This document shows positions 1-14,500 of a stretch of 64,000 nucleotides of DNA, in pieces. Both the position numbers and the translations under genes were made by a program. This DNA comes from Eremophila alpestris peregrina. Lineage: Eukaryota; Chordata; Aves; Passeriformes; Alaudidae. Under the pieces are notes generated by a model, which did no database searches, was not told where the DNA came from, and saw nothing but the letters and a program-made list of their open reading frames with translations. Positions within the stretch are counted from its first letter, which is position 1, and each line of letters starts with the position of its first letter. Where the stretch lies: contig WMCF01000007.1 in assembly GCA_009792885.1 (NCBI GenBank), positions 4,566,500 through 4,630,499 on the forward strand, in the 5' to 3' direction.

Positions 1-3000
1 TATGTTCCTACTGAAAATTGAGTAGTAAGAATAGTACAGAAATGCAGGCATATCCCACACCATGGAAAAATCTTGCTACTTTGCCATAGTTGCAATTCCT
101 GTTCTTTCATTCACAAAGGGAATCTTTTCTTGTTTCTTATGATCTTACTATAGCTGTAAACACTACAAAGCAAATATTTTTGTGTTAATTGTCTCTAAAG
201 TGCTAGGCACACCTTTTATGCTATGCAAATGACTGGTGTGAATGAAAACATGCAGCAAGCAGGAGCCACCTTGTTAAAGAAGCTCGAGAAGTGATTAATG
301 ATGACTATCTTTCTGACTCATAAGATTCTAATGCTGAAGGGAATGTTTGTGATTCATAACCCAAATCCCTTTGGAAGTCTTAAGGAGATATATTCACATA
401 TATTTCAGTGTAAGTACAATTTTTTTATTATTTACTGTATTTTGATGAGCACCATTCACACTTCAATGTATACTACATAAATGTAATCTATTTTAATTGG
501 AACTAATTAAGTATCAAAGAAAAGAGAAGCTACTTATAGACTAGTTTAAAAATAGCTTTCAGGGAAAAAAGATTGAGATGAACATGTTCAAACTGCTACT
601 GAGCTGGAGACCAAGCCCTAGCACTGTTGTTTCCTCCTCTTTTATGCTACTTGGTGCATGAGGGGGAGAACTTGTCCCATCTCAGTGCTTGGGAGGGGAA
701 GAACATTTCCCATCATCTCTGATCTGGCCTACAGCAAAGTCTGGAGTGGAGAAAGTACCCTGTTCCTTCTTCAATGCTTCCAACCACTAAACTAGTTACA
801 GGAAGGGAAGGAAAAGTGAAGGTTTAAAAGGAAGATTTTGATTTTAGATTCTGTTTCAGGGTCTTGCATGAAGTATTCTCAGATTGTTGATTTATAGAGC
901 AGTTTGAGGTTCTCCCAGCTTCCTTTTTGCATGTCCTAATGAACAAGTTGTTTCTCTTAATGCTTTCACTGCCTTCACCTGGGAGATTGGAAGCCCCTTG
1001 GGGGTAAGAATACTTCTGCTAGGATCCTCCTTCAGGTTTGAGGTTACTGTGTCTAAAGTAGGAAGAAGAGAAAAAAATCTCAAAAAGCACCTGCTTCTTT
1101 AAACCTCTTATGCTGCTTCATTTTATAAAAACAATGAGCTCCTTCATGTCTTTTCAGGTAAGAAGTTAGGCTAAAGGAGAGCAACATGGATATCTTACAC
1201 CAAAGTACCTTCCCAATCGTCCTCCAGGGATGGTTTTGACAAGAGACTTTTAGGGCTAAGAGGAGCAATCCTTGCTGCATTCCAAGGATTAGATATGCTA
1301 CCTGGTGAAGTGAAGGATAGGGAGCTGTACAGGACTTGTGACTGTGTTTAGCTCTCAGATTCAGGATGCCCATGCTGAGTGCTTTGCATCTCTCAGCTTT
1401 CAGGGTATCAGATGTGCCCTGGCAGACACCTGGCTGACTGGGCTATTGAGGCAGCTCCTGCTCACCAGGCAGCTTTGCCCCATTGCCCTGCCACACTGGG
1501 TTGTAAAATAGTTCATGATTATAACATTTCTTACCTCACCTGGAACATGGTTGTTGAGTAGCTGTAAAGTCAGTTGTCAATAAAAAAATAGTGTATATTC
1601 CAGTTAATCATTGTGCTGAAAGAAAGTTCAGAAGGTAAGTTTATATAATGTGTAAAATAATTTCAGAGTAGTTTCTGTAGAGCTCTCTGCAGGTATGGTT
1701 CTGGGTACTGTAGTCTGATAGAACTGGATAAGGGGAAAAGTAGTTTCATCTGCTTTGAGGTTTCTGTTGGAGTAAACCCTAGAGATGAAGAAACCTAGTA
1801 GAAGTGTTAAATGCCACCTAGAACCTGTTTAATCCTGCTAAATCTAAGGGCTAGCATGTAGCTGGGCTACATCTGTCTGCTTGTAAAAAGTCACAGAGCT
1901 GATTTCAGATAACACAGATACAGACTTACCCCAGCTTACTGCAAGCTGGTCAAAACTTTTATCCCAGGTGTTCTTTACTTTTGGATGTCAGCAATATTCT
2001 CAACTGGCAAGAATGTCATCCATACGAGTCACTCACTGCCTCTCCCCTTGCTGCCAGAGAGGGTTCAGCAGGAGTGAGCTCACTGCTTTTCAAGACAATT
2101 GCTTGAAGGTTCCCTTCACACTCAGGCAGTGGCCTTCCTGGTTGCTTGCTTGCCCATGCAAATAGGTGCTGGCTTCCAGAGGGCACTGGGGCCTTCTGTT
2201 TGATGTCCATATGTTAATGTATTTCTTGACACATTTTTTTCTCAAAAAGTTCTGCAAATTTCCTCTAGAATGATCTCTGCATTTGATTAGGGAACTAACT
2301 GGTCTCTGCCTTTCCAGGGCCATGAAACTCTGTAGCTGGAATGTCCTTGGCACCTTGGATGCCAGACATGCCTTAGCTTTCTGCTTGTTCAGGCCAAAGT
2401 ATTCCTGGGAAAACCCTTACTCTTTTTCAAATCGCCAAAATTTTAAATGACTTTTGTAGTCTAGATTATATTGATGGATAAGCCTTTTTCCTCTATGTTT
2501 CATGATGGCAAACATTTTTGCACTGGGTGTTAGTAGAGTAAGTTTCCCCAAGCTACATGGTCCACCTATGATGTGTGCTGGAATAGCAGGCCAGGCTCTA
2601 TCTCCACAAATAAAAAACATTCCTGTGGTAATTGAAAGGGAATATCATTAAATGCAGATTGAATTAAAGAGGTATGATTATACTAATTAGTTTGATTTTT
2701 ATACACTAAGTAGTGAGGAGTAACATAATTAATCAAAGATTGATCTTTCCCTGTATAGTAAAATATGGCACAAAAGGTCATGTTTACAGAACAGCAGAAT
2801 GAGGTATGGGGACAGCAGCCTTTGTGAAGCTAGTTTTAATTTGGGATAGGTAAGGAATAAATGTTGCAAATAATATTAGGAGTGAACAAGATTTTAGGAA
2901 AATCTTGTTTAGACTCTACATGTCTTGGTGTTTTTCTGCCACAGGGATGGCAAGTGCTGGAGAAGTAAACCCAGGCATTAATGTATTTGAATAAAAGTTT

Positions 3001-6000
3001 GAAATACCCCAAAGATCTATTCAAGACAATAATAATTCCCTTGCCTGGGAACTATTTACATTACAAAATGTAAATAGTTTATTCTAGTCATTTTCAAGAA
3101 AATTATGTCAGGTTTTTCCATGGCAGATCTCTGTACAATTTGCTGAGGAACACATTACTGTGTAAAGGCAATCAAGTTTGTATGGCAATTCTTGTAAGAT
3201 GTGTTGTATGAAAGCAAAACTGTGACCTATGTGTGTTGGTTACCATTGTCCCCATTTGCCAGTGGGATGGGAAGATCTGAGAATCAGAAATTTATACCTG
3301 GAAAGTAAATTAAAACTTGTAGGTGACATTTTTTTGCCTGCTTTTAGAAGTTGCTAAGAAGTATCTGATTCCATTGGGCTGTTCTATGCTGACCTTAAGG
3401 CTGAAGTTTCAGTTCATCTTTCTAGAAGTCTAACTGTTCCTCCTCCAACAGTATTTTTACTTTAGAATATGCACCTACTTTCCCCACATAAATAATTTTG
3501 CATACAAAGATTTAACTTTTCTGTCATATCTATACTCTTTAGCAATTACTGTGGGGTTTTTAATACTTTGAAGTAGGTAAATTTGGAGGGGTATATCTTG
3601 AACCTGTAATTTTTTTACTTGATTTTTTTTTTTTTGCTAACCAGTATTTAAACTACTCATTTTCCAAACTATTTTAATAAGTAATTAGCTGAAATATGTT
3701 GAATCCAGTTGGTTCTCATTATGTAGCTTTTATATATGCATGCTTGTATATATACTCCTACCTATGCATGCCAGTGAAATAAATAAATTCCAGTAAAACA
3801 AAATTGAATACCTAAATGAGGTTATACACTCTTATATTTCAGTTCCCTGTCCCACACAGAAGACATTCCAATAGCCTGCAGCTTGGGATGAGCTTAGCCT
3901 GATTTTTCTTCACCATTAGATTTCACGATGCCATAATAGAAATCTTCTTGGCACCTGTTTTCATGAGCAGCAGAGGTGGGGGTGGCTGTTTTGCACCCTC
4001 AGCCAGGGGCATTCCAAGTGCCTGCTCCAGCCTTTAAGTGTAAACAGAACCGTGGAAGTTTCTACATCAAAACTTCAAGAAATTCCACCATGGAAGTGCT
4101 TTACAGCAGCCCATACTTCATCCCTCCAGAGTCACCAGCTGTAAGCACATATGTACACATACAGATATATATATATATACATCCTCTGTTTTGTAACTGC
4201 ATCAAGGAATCGCACCTCAACATCTGTTGGAAGCTTGGTACTGGGACATATCTGCTCAGTAATGGATTGCTTTCAAAATGTGTATGATAATTACAGAAGG
4301 AAGGAAAATAGAAATGCACTGAAAAATCTCAGAATGCTCCCTGTTTGGTTTTCCATATAGTGGTTTCTCTGTGCACCAACATTAGGAAGTTATAAAGCAA
4401 AATAAAGTTATTTTAGTCAAGTTTTCAAACGCCAGCCCCTTTCTAACAGGAAAAATGCCAATTCCTCTCTATCAGCTTCAAAATCACCTTATAAGATAAG
4501 ATGTTTATAAAATATTTACCTGGCTAGGAGGTTGCAGAGAGGTCAGACAAAAGTTATCTTTAGTAGAATCTCACTCTCTCGGGGTCACTGCTCTTCCACT
4601 GAAGACTTTCATGTGGCTAACATAACAATTGCTTGCATAAATTTATGACCTCAAAGATACTCATCACTTAGAGTGGATTTGGACTTGAGAAGCTTTTAGT
4701 TCAAGTACTCTTACAGCCCAGCAACAAAAGGGATGCTGATAAGAATGATTAATTAATTCAATGAAGGAGTTTTTAGGTAGTGAGAGAGGAATGCTCTTAC
4801 TGTCTCAGCCATGTACTACTGTGTACACCAGCTTATTTTTCACAGAAATGTTTTTCTAACTCCTGGGTTGGTTATTTTTCTCTAAGAGGTCATGTTTTTG
4901 CAGGAGCAATCTGATATTTCTCCACTGACTGGAGAGGACCTGTGCCCATTTGCACCTGGGGGGATCTGGCTTCATGTTCTTTGTGCTACAGTTGCTCCAT
5001 GTGATGAAGTGTGCACTGCTGAGCAGAGCACAGGGGATTTACCTGGATTTCATTGCTCGAGGAAAACCAGCATTAGTTACACCCATGATCAGTTATGAGC
5101 TAACCATGATGAGCAGAGGGCATAGTATTTTCTGAAGGGAAATAGAGATGTACAGCTATGATTAAGCTTTGTGTTTGTTAACTGTAATGCAAATCATTGT
5201 GGTGAACTTCGGCTTGATTGCTGTCCTATTTCTAGGTAAATTAATTTGATGGTTTATTACTTTATCTTTGTGAGGAGATCTACAAATACAGGCTGTTTGA
5301 ACTCTGCTGCATGACTTTACTGGAAGTAACCTGCCTTCTTAGGCTGTGAAACCAATGACTGTCTCCTGAAAACCATGATCAGGATCTCTTGGAGTTTCCC
5401 CTATCCCATCTGTACAGGCTGGGAGGAAGACTGGTTTGATTGAAAGATTAATGCAGGGAAAAACTGAATGCTGGGGTCTGTAATAGGCCATGAAAAGGGG
5501 ATTAGGCAAGGAATCCTGAGGAGCTGCAGACCAGGAGTAGTAATGATGCTGACTGTGAAGTACTCTTGCCTGCTTTGGAGCCTGAAGAAGCCTTGCTTGG
5601 GGCTGTGATCCTCAAGAAGAGGGCTGATCCAGACATCCCCTCTTTACCCTGGCCTGTGTGCCACCTCCCTCCTCCCCTTCTCATCCTTTGGCAGTGGAGA
5701 AGAGGAAGTTAATGAATGGAAGCCAAACTCCTAGGACTGCCTAAGCCAGCACTGGTGAGTCTGCCAGGACCTTCTCAAATGCACTTCTTCCATCCTTGGT
5801 TTTCAGTGTCTGCCAGGTGCTCCCATCAATGTTCTGCTGTAAGCTGTACCCTTTTGTGCTTTCAGGTATCCCCTGAGGCTGCCCACAGCTAAGGATGAGG
5901 GGCAGGATATGGTGCTCTCTGCCTGCAGTGCTCTCTGCCTGAGCCCCACAGGTGGCCATGGGCTTCATGCACATTGCTCTGTGTGCCAAAAAGGTCAAGT

Positions 6001-7900
6001 TTGAAAACAAAAACTGCTGAGGCTCAGATTAGCAGCAAACCCAACTGTTCCTGCTCCCCTCCCTACAGCACCATCCAGCAGCATCTGCTGAAGCAGGATT
6101 GCCACAGCCACCAGCCAGTCAGAGCAAGGTTACCTCCAGCTCTGTTCTGCACAGGGATCTTTCCAGGTACACTGCCTCAAGTGTTTTGTACAATGAGTTA
6201 GTGTGAGCTAAAAAAGAAGTAAGATTTCTTCTCTCCTTTCCCCCTTCCAGTGCCTGGGTTGCTGTGATCCTCCTGGAAACCATCCAGCCTTTGAAAGCAG
6301 CAGTAGGTTGGCCTCAAAAAAGGTCAAAAAGTCAAGTATGGGTTGACCACAGCTGGTTGCTGCAGCATCTCTGAATGTAGCCTTTCAGTGTGTGGAAACA
6401 GTTAGTACAAAAGGGGGCTGTTGGGGTCTGTAACTTGCAGCATTTCATATGGCAAAGAGAAGGAAAAACCTAAGGAGTTTTTTTTCTACATTCAATGCAT
6501 ACCCTGGCAAAGCTCTTCCCATAAAACCCATGGTAAAAACTACTCATTCCCACCTCTTCATTGCAAAGAAATTATCTGATTATTGGCTACTAGCATGTAA
6601 CTCCCTTCTGCACAAATATGAAGCGGTGATGTGTCCATTTTCATACAAACAGAAAATCTCATTTCAAAACCAAGATAAAATTCATTTATAGGCATCATCT
6701 TTATTACCTTAGCAGGAAACTGTATTTTCTCCTGGGTCTGACATGGAGTGGGCTCAGATTTAGTTGCTGAAATGTGCATTGCAAAAGAAATAACCCAGGA
6801 GAGCATACCTAATATGTCTTATGGTCCTGCTTTTGAGCTCTTGGTGAACTTTCCTTTCTGAATTTGACCTTCTTATCCTGGTGAGATTGGGATCTCTTCC
6901 CAGAACCACAGCACTGCTGCAGTGATTGCTCTCTTCTTCCACAGTGGATCTCAGCTTCACTCTGGGGATGGAAGGGAAATGCATGGTGGTATTGCATAGA
7001 GGTCCCTAGGGAAACCATGAAATTGGAGGGAGAGGAAAGGAGAGAGGAAAGACCCTGCCCACCATGTCTGAGATGTTTAAAACAGTAAGCTGATAATGGC
7101 TGATAGAAGAACAAAAGCTAAACTTTCTGGTTTAGCCTGGTGTTGGGTCCATGGATTATCTTCAAAGAGAAGCTACAAAATTTAAAAGGAATTAAGCTCT
7201 GGGAAATGTTAAATCCAGCACATCTGGTTTACAAAGGGGTTTGCTGATTTTTTTCTGGATGCTGCTGTGTTTTCTTTTTTTGTTGGAGTGCCAAAGGCGA
7301 TTCTCTGTCAAATGTAGACTCTTGACCTTCAAGTCAGGATGACAAGAAAGTCATCCCAGGGTGTGTCCACACCTGTCAGACGATATTAGGCAAAAAATAG
7401 AGCTGTCTGTCTTCTTTAGCTAAAATGGTTTCACAAATAGTTCATAAATGCTTGTCTTCACAGAGAAGTGCCTGTATTATCTTGATGCGCTCAATATTGA
7501 GATTGATGACAACTGGGGTCATTGGTTAAAGTGTCTAATCCTGACAAGCCAAGGCAAAGAGGAGGCAGGAGAGTAGCATCGTGGCTGCTTTAAATTACCT
7601 GCAAGAGAGATCAGTCCTGAGAGCAGGCAGGGCTAGAGAGGAAACTGGCAGGTCTTTGTTGTGACTCACCCATTAGATCCCGCTGCATGGAGACACTGCC
7701 TCACAGACATGGCTGTACTTGAGGATCAGCACTTGGGACATTGGGCAGGTTTGCCTTGGCTCCCATAAAATAAAGCAGAGCTTGCAACTGTAATTACAGC
7801 TATTATAGAAGGTCTAATACAAGGGAGCAATGTTCAGGAGATGGGAGCCAAAATGCTGTTTACGCAAAAGGCTTAGCTATAATGAAGGGCTATTAAACCA
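1..7900. other. Upstream intergenic sequence, no gene seen
   Basis: The longest open frames are about 60-103 codons with no family resemblance. It contains a short (AT)n run at 4,165-4,179, a T-run near 3,625 and one strong hairpin at 3,050-3,079 (separate entry). No splice-bounded coding exon, RNA gene or recognisable transposon was found. Confidence 0.6.
3050..3079. repeat. Perfect 13-bp inverted repeat with 4-base loop
   Basis: AACTATTTACATT (3,050-3,062) and AATGTAAATAGTT (3,067-3,079) are exact reverse complements around the loop ACAA. Each arm contains TATTTAC/GTAAATA, the forkhead (FOX) core, so this is also an inverted pair of candidate FOX sites. Function is unknown. Confidence 0.8.
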
Positions 7901-7903
7901 GAA

Positions 7904-7945
7904 ATAAACTCTCTTACATCCACTATAAATTCTCTTACATCCACT
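7904..7945 (+). repeat. Tandem duplication of a 21-bp unit
   Basis: The units at 7,904-7,924 and 7,925-7,945 differ at one base (ATAAACTCTC... against ATAAATTCTC..., both ending TTACATCCACT). This is a simple local duplication with no evident element around it. Confidence 0.9.
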
Positions 7946-10900
7946 CCACCACCCCTTTCACCAATTCCTTGTTGCCAAAGGGAAACTGAAGGTGAGCATC
8001 TAGCCCATCAGCATTCATATTTGTCTCTTTGCTCTGAGTGAAATGAAGATGATGGAGGAGTGAAGAAGTGAGCTGATGGCTGGCTGACTCCATAACCTGA
8101 ATGTGTGCCAGTTCTTGGCACTCACCCAAAGGGCACAAAACCAGTGCTGGAAGAGCTGTGGCAAGTCATGTTGGAGAAGGAGCCTGTTACCTCCCTCCCT
8201 GCTCACATGAGCATTTGCTAGGCTATTCTACCACTCTTCACCAGTTAAAAGAGCAAAAAGGAATGTTTCACAGCACAGTGTAACAGGTATTGGTCTGTTA
8301 TAAAAAGTAATGGTTGTTTATTGTAGGCAGCTGTAAGGTGCCTGTTACTCTCATATTTGTAAATCAAGCATGGCTTTGACTGAACTAATTCATCAAGGAC
8401 AAGCAACTTAAGGCCTGACATGACAAGAGAGAAGGCTGTTGAATTGAGCAAACTGAATTGAAAATTTCCATGAAGGAAAAAGAGGGAAAAAAAATCCCCA
8501 TGATGGTAATTTATTTCTCAGGGATACTTTGTCCTTTCCCAGAGGCATCTGTATCAAGTGAAGAAACACCAAAAATTGGTGTCCTGATCAAGAAAAGGCA
8601 TAGATTAGTTAAAAGCATGCTGGGTTGGTAGTGGCTGGAGAAGCAGCAAGAAGAGCAGAGAATCAAAACCCAAGATGGGCATGTTATCCACCATTCTTTG
8701 CTGCTTCCAGCCTTTTCCTACCTGCCAAGATGGTGGTCGAGGTTAGTTCTGCTTCCCACAGGCATTTTCCTGTGCTTGATTGCAGAAATCCTCTTCCTGC
8801 AAAGCTCTGTGGGTGAGAAAGACATGCCCTTGGTTTAGGAGGCCCAGAGGAAGGCTGTAAGCCTGGATCACATTTTCTGAACTCCGTCATGGTTGGTGGA
8901 TCAGTGCACAAAAAGTGGAAAGATGTCACAGGCTCGGTACAGAGAGCAAGCCCATAATTCAGCCTCTGCTTCCTGGCAGGAAGAGCGAGTTTGTTTGTGG
9001 CACTCGTGGAGCCTCCTTGTATCTTGATATATTGTATCCCTGTGCCGCGTATCAGTAGGGGTGTCTGCCTGTCTCTCTGAAGAGCAGGGCAAAATCTCAA
9101 AGGGCTTTCACCTGAAACCAGCAACACTGATTGCTTTCCCTTTGCGGAGTCAGAAAGAGAATCTGCCACCAAAAATTGGCAGGACAAATGCCTGTAGAGC
9201 TTTCCCACCCAGTGACCTGGGAAAGCCTCCCCAGATTTGTGCCAGCAAGGGATTCTCAGAGAGGCCAACATGCACCAACTTGTTCAAGCATCTCATGCCA
9301 GCTCCCCTCATGCCAGTGGGCTCCAGTGAAAGTCCCTCACCTCTGCCTGCAGGGATGGACTGTATGGTTCTTTATAGCTGCAGTTTGAGTTCAAGATGTG
9401 GTATTCCTACCCTTTCCAAGCTCACATCAGAGCTGTTCAGCTCAGACCAATGTCTACTTGTCACACACAGCTCTGCCACCAGAGCAGAGCAAAGGCTGCT
9501 TGTAAAGCCATGCCCAACTCTGGTTCTCTCACCCTGTGTGCTGATCAGCCTGCTTGCAGAGTGCCTTGTGGCACAGGATCCTGTTTTAAATTTTCTTTTA
9601 CCCCAGGCGGGCCTTGTAATAGCAGCTCCTGATTAAATCCTTCTGGAAGGTAGAAGAGTTCATTTAATTGTTCATTTAGAAGTGGTCAGCTCTGCCTACC
9701 TTGCTTTTTTGCTTAGGCACAAAATATACATCCCAGATGGAAGTGTGGAGTCACATGTCATCATTCTCTCATTTTGGCCCACAGTCTGATGGAGTCCCTA
9801 CAGGAAAACTGAGCCAGTATGGGTTGGAGCTCTTGGCTGTGCATGTTACATGAACAAGGATTTCCCCTTATCTCACTTTGCCTATTTACATTTGCATACT
9901 CTTAGGAGTACAGGTATCTCATTGGAATTTTGTTCTCCTGAGTGCAATTTTGCACTACCACCAGCACCTACATGACTTGCCTTGCACTACATGAGAAGGG
10001 ACTGTAGGAGGAAAGCATTCTATTCAAAGCAGAGAAATTTCAGATTAAAATGCCAAGGCTGGGGAAGAACTTCTGATCTCCTTGGTCTGACTTTGGTGTT
10101 ATTAATTTGGCAATGTGAGATCTGCCAGGGATCAATCACATGCGTTTGCTAGGCTGGCTCAGGCCACAGGCTGTAAAAGGAAATGTGAAAAATGGTGGAG
10201 AAATAGATTTTATTGCTCTTTCTTCCAAAGCACTCATGAAAATTAATGGCCATTTCATTCACAAGCTCTTTCCATTACTGGTAGGGGAATCATAAAAACA
10301 AGCCCTAGTTCTTTTTGTGTGTCAGTGCCTGAGCTGCCTGTTTTCAGTAGTTCTTGCAAGACAACATGAAAAGCAGATATTTTTTAAGGCAAAGTGGTGT
10401 GCCATTCCCATTATTAAAAATGGTATGTTTCATCCAAGTACTGAGTCCTTTATGGCTTCAGTAGAGTACAGTTGCAAAGTTTGAAATAAATCCTGTCTTG
10501 GTCAAATATATCATCTAAAGCCCCCACCTCAGCGTCTGACTGTAATCTGGCCAAAATCAATCATCAATACCATAGCAGGTAAGACACAAATATAGGCTGG
10601 AACACACATAAAAAACATCTTTATAAAAAAAATTTAGAAAGTCAAGATATAAACATACCCTTCCCGTGCCTCTATTATTTTACAGTCAAGAATTTCCTGT
10701 GCAGAAAATTTATTCTGGCCCTTTAAACCCACACTGCTGTTGTCAGCTGTACACCATTTTTTTTTTGCTTCAAAAACATCTGCAAGTCTTGTTTTCCTCT
10801 TTGCAAATTCATACATAAATAAAATTAAAGGGCTTTTCAATCCACATGTTTTAGTGCTGTGTTATTTACATGTCTAAACATAGGCATCTGAGTTTCAATG

Positions 10901-11479
10901 TGAGAAAACTGTACCCTGTATTGCCCATGTTCTGTGAGTAAAATGGGAACTTGTTTTCAGTGTCTGCTAGGAGATGATTTTCCTCCTAGTCTGTTGTAAC
11001 TTCCCCAGTATGTGTAGCCTTTTGTTAAGCAGACAATAGATAATAGCCTACCTACCAGCTCACCTATCCAAGCAGCACTCACCTCGCTGCAAAGGTGTTA
11101 ACACCGTTGCCAAAGACTTTCCTGAAGAGGAAAATAGACACGCCTGCCCATAACCTGGGATCTCCTCTCCTCCCTTGGGTCGCATCCTGCCCCCAGGATC
11201 CTTCTTGATGCCAGCGTGTCTGAGTCAGGTAAAAGCACAGAGCTTAAAAATGATGCAGTCAGCTATTTCCTGCTCTGTTTATTAGTTGGGTGTTTAGTTT
11301 GGACCCAGCTCATCACTCTTCACGCAGGAAACTCCCATTGACTTCACTGGGAACATTGTCTGAGCAAGGATTTCTGAGCAGGGCTTCTTGATGGAGGATG
11401 GCAGGACAGGACTGAGCACAGAAGTACTTGGCTCCTACCAGAGCAGAGACAGTGAAATAGCCATTCCTTATTTTTAATA
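7946..11479. other. Upstream intergenic sequence with two overlapping opposite ORFs
   Basis: Plus 9,061-9,636 (191 codons) and minus 8,684-9,271 (195 codons) are the longest frames outside the CpG islands. Neither has a recognisable domain, signal peptide or repeat pattern, and both are rich in Ser, Cys and Pro as random frames in moderately GC-rich DNA are. The palindrome GGTGTTAACACC is at 11,094-11,105. Nothing else stands out. Confidence 0.5.
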
Positions 11480-11580
11480 GCAGGCCTCAAGGGACTTAAC
11501 AAATATGAGAAGTATTATTATCCCTGTATTGCAAAAACTGGTTACCAAAACAAAAGGGTGAAGCTAAGCAAGGTAGTGTT
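11480..11580 (-). mobile_element. Possible MIR-like remnant, minus strand
   Basis: GAAGTATTATTATCCCTGTA, TTGCAAAAACTGGTTACC and GGTGAAGCTAAGCAAGG resemble the complement of a MIR core (GGTATTATTATCCCCATTTTACAGATGAGGAAACTGAG..GGTTAAG). The resemblance is partial and based on recalled consensus. Confidence 0.35.
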
Positions 11581-11589
11581 TTAGGAATT

Positions 11590-14500
11590 CTTGGTGGCAA
11601 ATAAGTGTTATCATATGATGGTAGGTGAATGTAGAGCTATATTTACCTACAAAGGATGCCACATTTCTGCGAAGGGTTTTAAGGAACAACTACGAGCATG
11701 CCCCTTCCACCATTTTGCTTTCCTTAGGTGCAAGTCCCCACCACTGTTCATAACCTGCTGTTTTAGAGCATTCACTCTTCTAAGATTTCTCCTGCTTTTT
11801 CTCACAGTATGACAAGAAGAGCAGCATCCAGCCCATGTATTACCAACACACCTGCTGCTGGCCCTTCTCGTGCACACCTGCAGCAGCAGAGCCAGACCCA
11901 GCTTACACTGACTCCATGTCCAGGAAAGTCCAACCAGGCTCATGTAAGTCTCAAGTGGGGTGGGAAGAGAGTGTAATACTTCCAAAAATTTATTACTGAG
12001 GTCTGCATGCTCTGATCTCATTAGGGCTGCAGTCAGCACCCTTTCTGACAACAGCAGGTGCACTGAGCTGTGCCACTGCACCACCAGTGTGAGTCTCAAG
12101 CTTCAGTCAGCCTTCCACATGGGAATACATGCAGGTATGTTAAAAAAATATCCTGTCAGAAATATTTTAAAAGATCATCCTGTAGCTGGCCAAACATGCT
12201 TCAATCACCTGAAAACCCACATAATAATAAGAGAAGCTTCTTCCCTGGAGTGAGAGAACAGGGCTGGGAAGTGTCTATGACTGTCTCAACAGGTGGCAGC
12301 TGGATGGACAATGGGAGGGAAGGTATCATTTCAACTTGTATAAAATGACTAGAGAGATTTAAAAATAATTTTCTGATAGGAAATAGTCTTTCAAAACCTC
12401 TCCTGGAAGGCACTTGCTGATGTACTGCCTGAGTACTGCATCTGAAGCTGATCACTTGCTGACACATTGCATAGGCTATGAAACTCTGTAACTTGCCTTC
12501 TTATGTACAATTCAGGGACACAATATCACTATGTATTCCACCTCTGCCTTGATTTTCCATTCTGTGGTCTTGGATGAAATCTGGGGGAATACCCTTTTCC
12601 CGGGAAGTTTTTAATGAGGCAATGTTTGCAGCAGAGAGAGCTGCCACTCCTGAGCTATGGGTTAGTACAGACAGCCAGAGAACACAGCTCTGTCAGGTTT
12701 GTTCGGCTTTCTGCTCCCACCCAGAATGAACAACACCATTTGTTGCAGACCTCCTGCACCACTGATTAATTTCAAAGAGACATGTCTAAATCTTCAGGGT
12801 TTTCGTCCTGCTAGCAACATAAACTTCTCCCTTTCCAAGCACTTCAAAGGCACTTAGGAGCTCCACTTCACCTGCTTTCATTATTTGGCCATAAGAAGAT
12901 TGTAAGCTGTCTTCTTGTTTACATTTCTACTGGGAAATACCAGAGGGACTTTAGTCTGGCTATAGATGTTGATATCTTGGAAGAAGTCCCTTGAAGTGAG
13001 CGAATGAAAAGGAAAGAGTTGCTACTCAACACCAAACCCACAAGCACAAAAATGTAAATAAACAAAAATAAACCGAACACCCCAAATTCTGAGGACAAAA
13101 AATGTTTTACTCAATAAGAAGATGGGAAAAAAAGGGAAGTAATGAATGATGAACAGTTTACTTAGTTGCGTATTTGTTGTCCACAGCCCATCCCCTGGCA
13201 CCGGGCGTTTCTTAACCAGGCCCTCAAGATCTTGCTTAGGCAATCTTGGCACTGGCTCCTGTGGGGACAGCACCTAACCCCTAATACACAGTGTGTTTTG
13301 GTCTGTGCCACAGCTTCATCTGATGAGTGTTGGACAAATTATTGCATGCCCCTTTCATTGCCTTGTCATCACACTTGTGTGTGACACTGCATGTGTGCGA
13401 GCTGCTGAGAGGGACAGCATGCTGAGGAGGATGGGAGGAGGGGAGGGAGGGAGGAGGGCAGTCCAGCCTGTGAGCACAGAGGCCTGGAGTGGCATGAGGG
13501 AAAAGGTGTTGAAAGCAGGGTGGGAGAGGACTAGCGAGCAAGAGACTAGCCTTTACAGATGAGTGAGCCAGGGGTAGGGAAGAGATTGACAGCCCACAAA
13601 CCTTACTGCAAGGAGGAGGAAAATGACTGTGTGGCATGTTTTGCCACACTGATTGCTTCAGAAATCAGTATTGAAGGGAAAAGGAGCTCAGCTAATGGAG
13701 AGAGCTACACTGATGCCGCGACCAAAGGCTGCTGGGCATGCCACTGAACATGTGTTTATGTCAGAAGTAGCAGAAGGATCACAGATTTGGCTAGCACTTG
13801 GGATTTGGGGGCTGTAGGCAGAGTGTGGGGCTCCACATCTGAGCATTCAGGATGTATCTGGTACAAAAGCCTAAAAACAGTTAAAGGGCTTAATTGGGCT
13901 CCTTTGTTCTGCAGATAGGAATAAAAATGAAAACTCATCCAGGCCCTGAAGTTACCTGGTGACTCTGCTCAGCAGTTGAGATGTCAATGGGATGTGCTCC
14001 GCATAAAAGCGACACAAAGGTGAGCCCTGCCCAGAGAATTGAAATGCAAGTATGATGGGCAAGATAAAAGGCTGATACAATGCAGAGGAGGAAGGCACAA
14101 GGTAAGAATAACATGAATATGACAAGATCATGACAGTAGTTTCAACACATTAAGACTAGGTCTTTCGGCAGACAACCAGTGGCTCAGTTGAACTTTGGGA
14201 AGCATTTTGAAGGACAATGAGGGTGCCAGAGGGGTCCTCTTGCAAAGCTTAATAAAAGAGCTGCTTTGAAATCCTGACAGCAGCAACATTTAAACTATTC
14301 CTGGCTGTGGTGAGGGGCCTCTTGAGATCTTGCTGTGCTGGAGACTTGGGAAGGGATAGAGATTTGCAAACTGAGTATTAATACTCTCTGCTCCTGGCTC
14401 AAAATGACTCACAGTGTTTCTCGATAATTTATTTAACCTCTGATTTCCCCTTTGGAAACATGGGTTTCATACAACTTCTTTCCTTGTAAAACTCTTTGGG

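Noticed and set aside
11094..11105. Palindrome GGTGTTAACACC, T-box-like
   Set aside because: Twelve-base palindromes are expected about 16 times in a window this size, so it is not notable alone.
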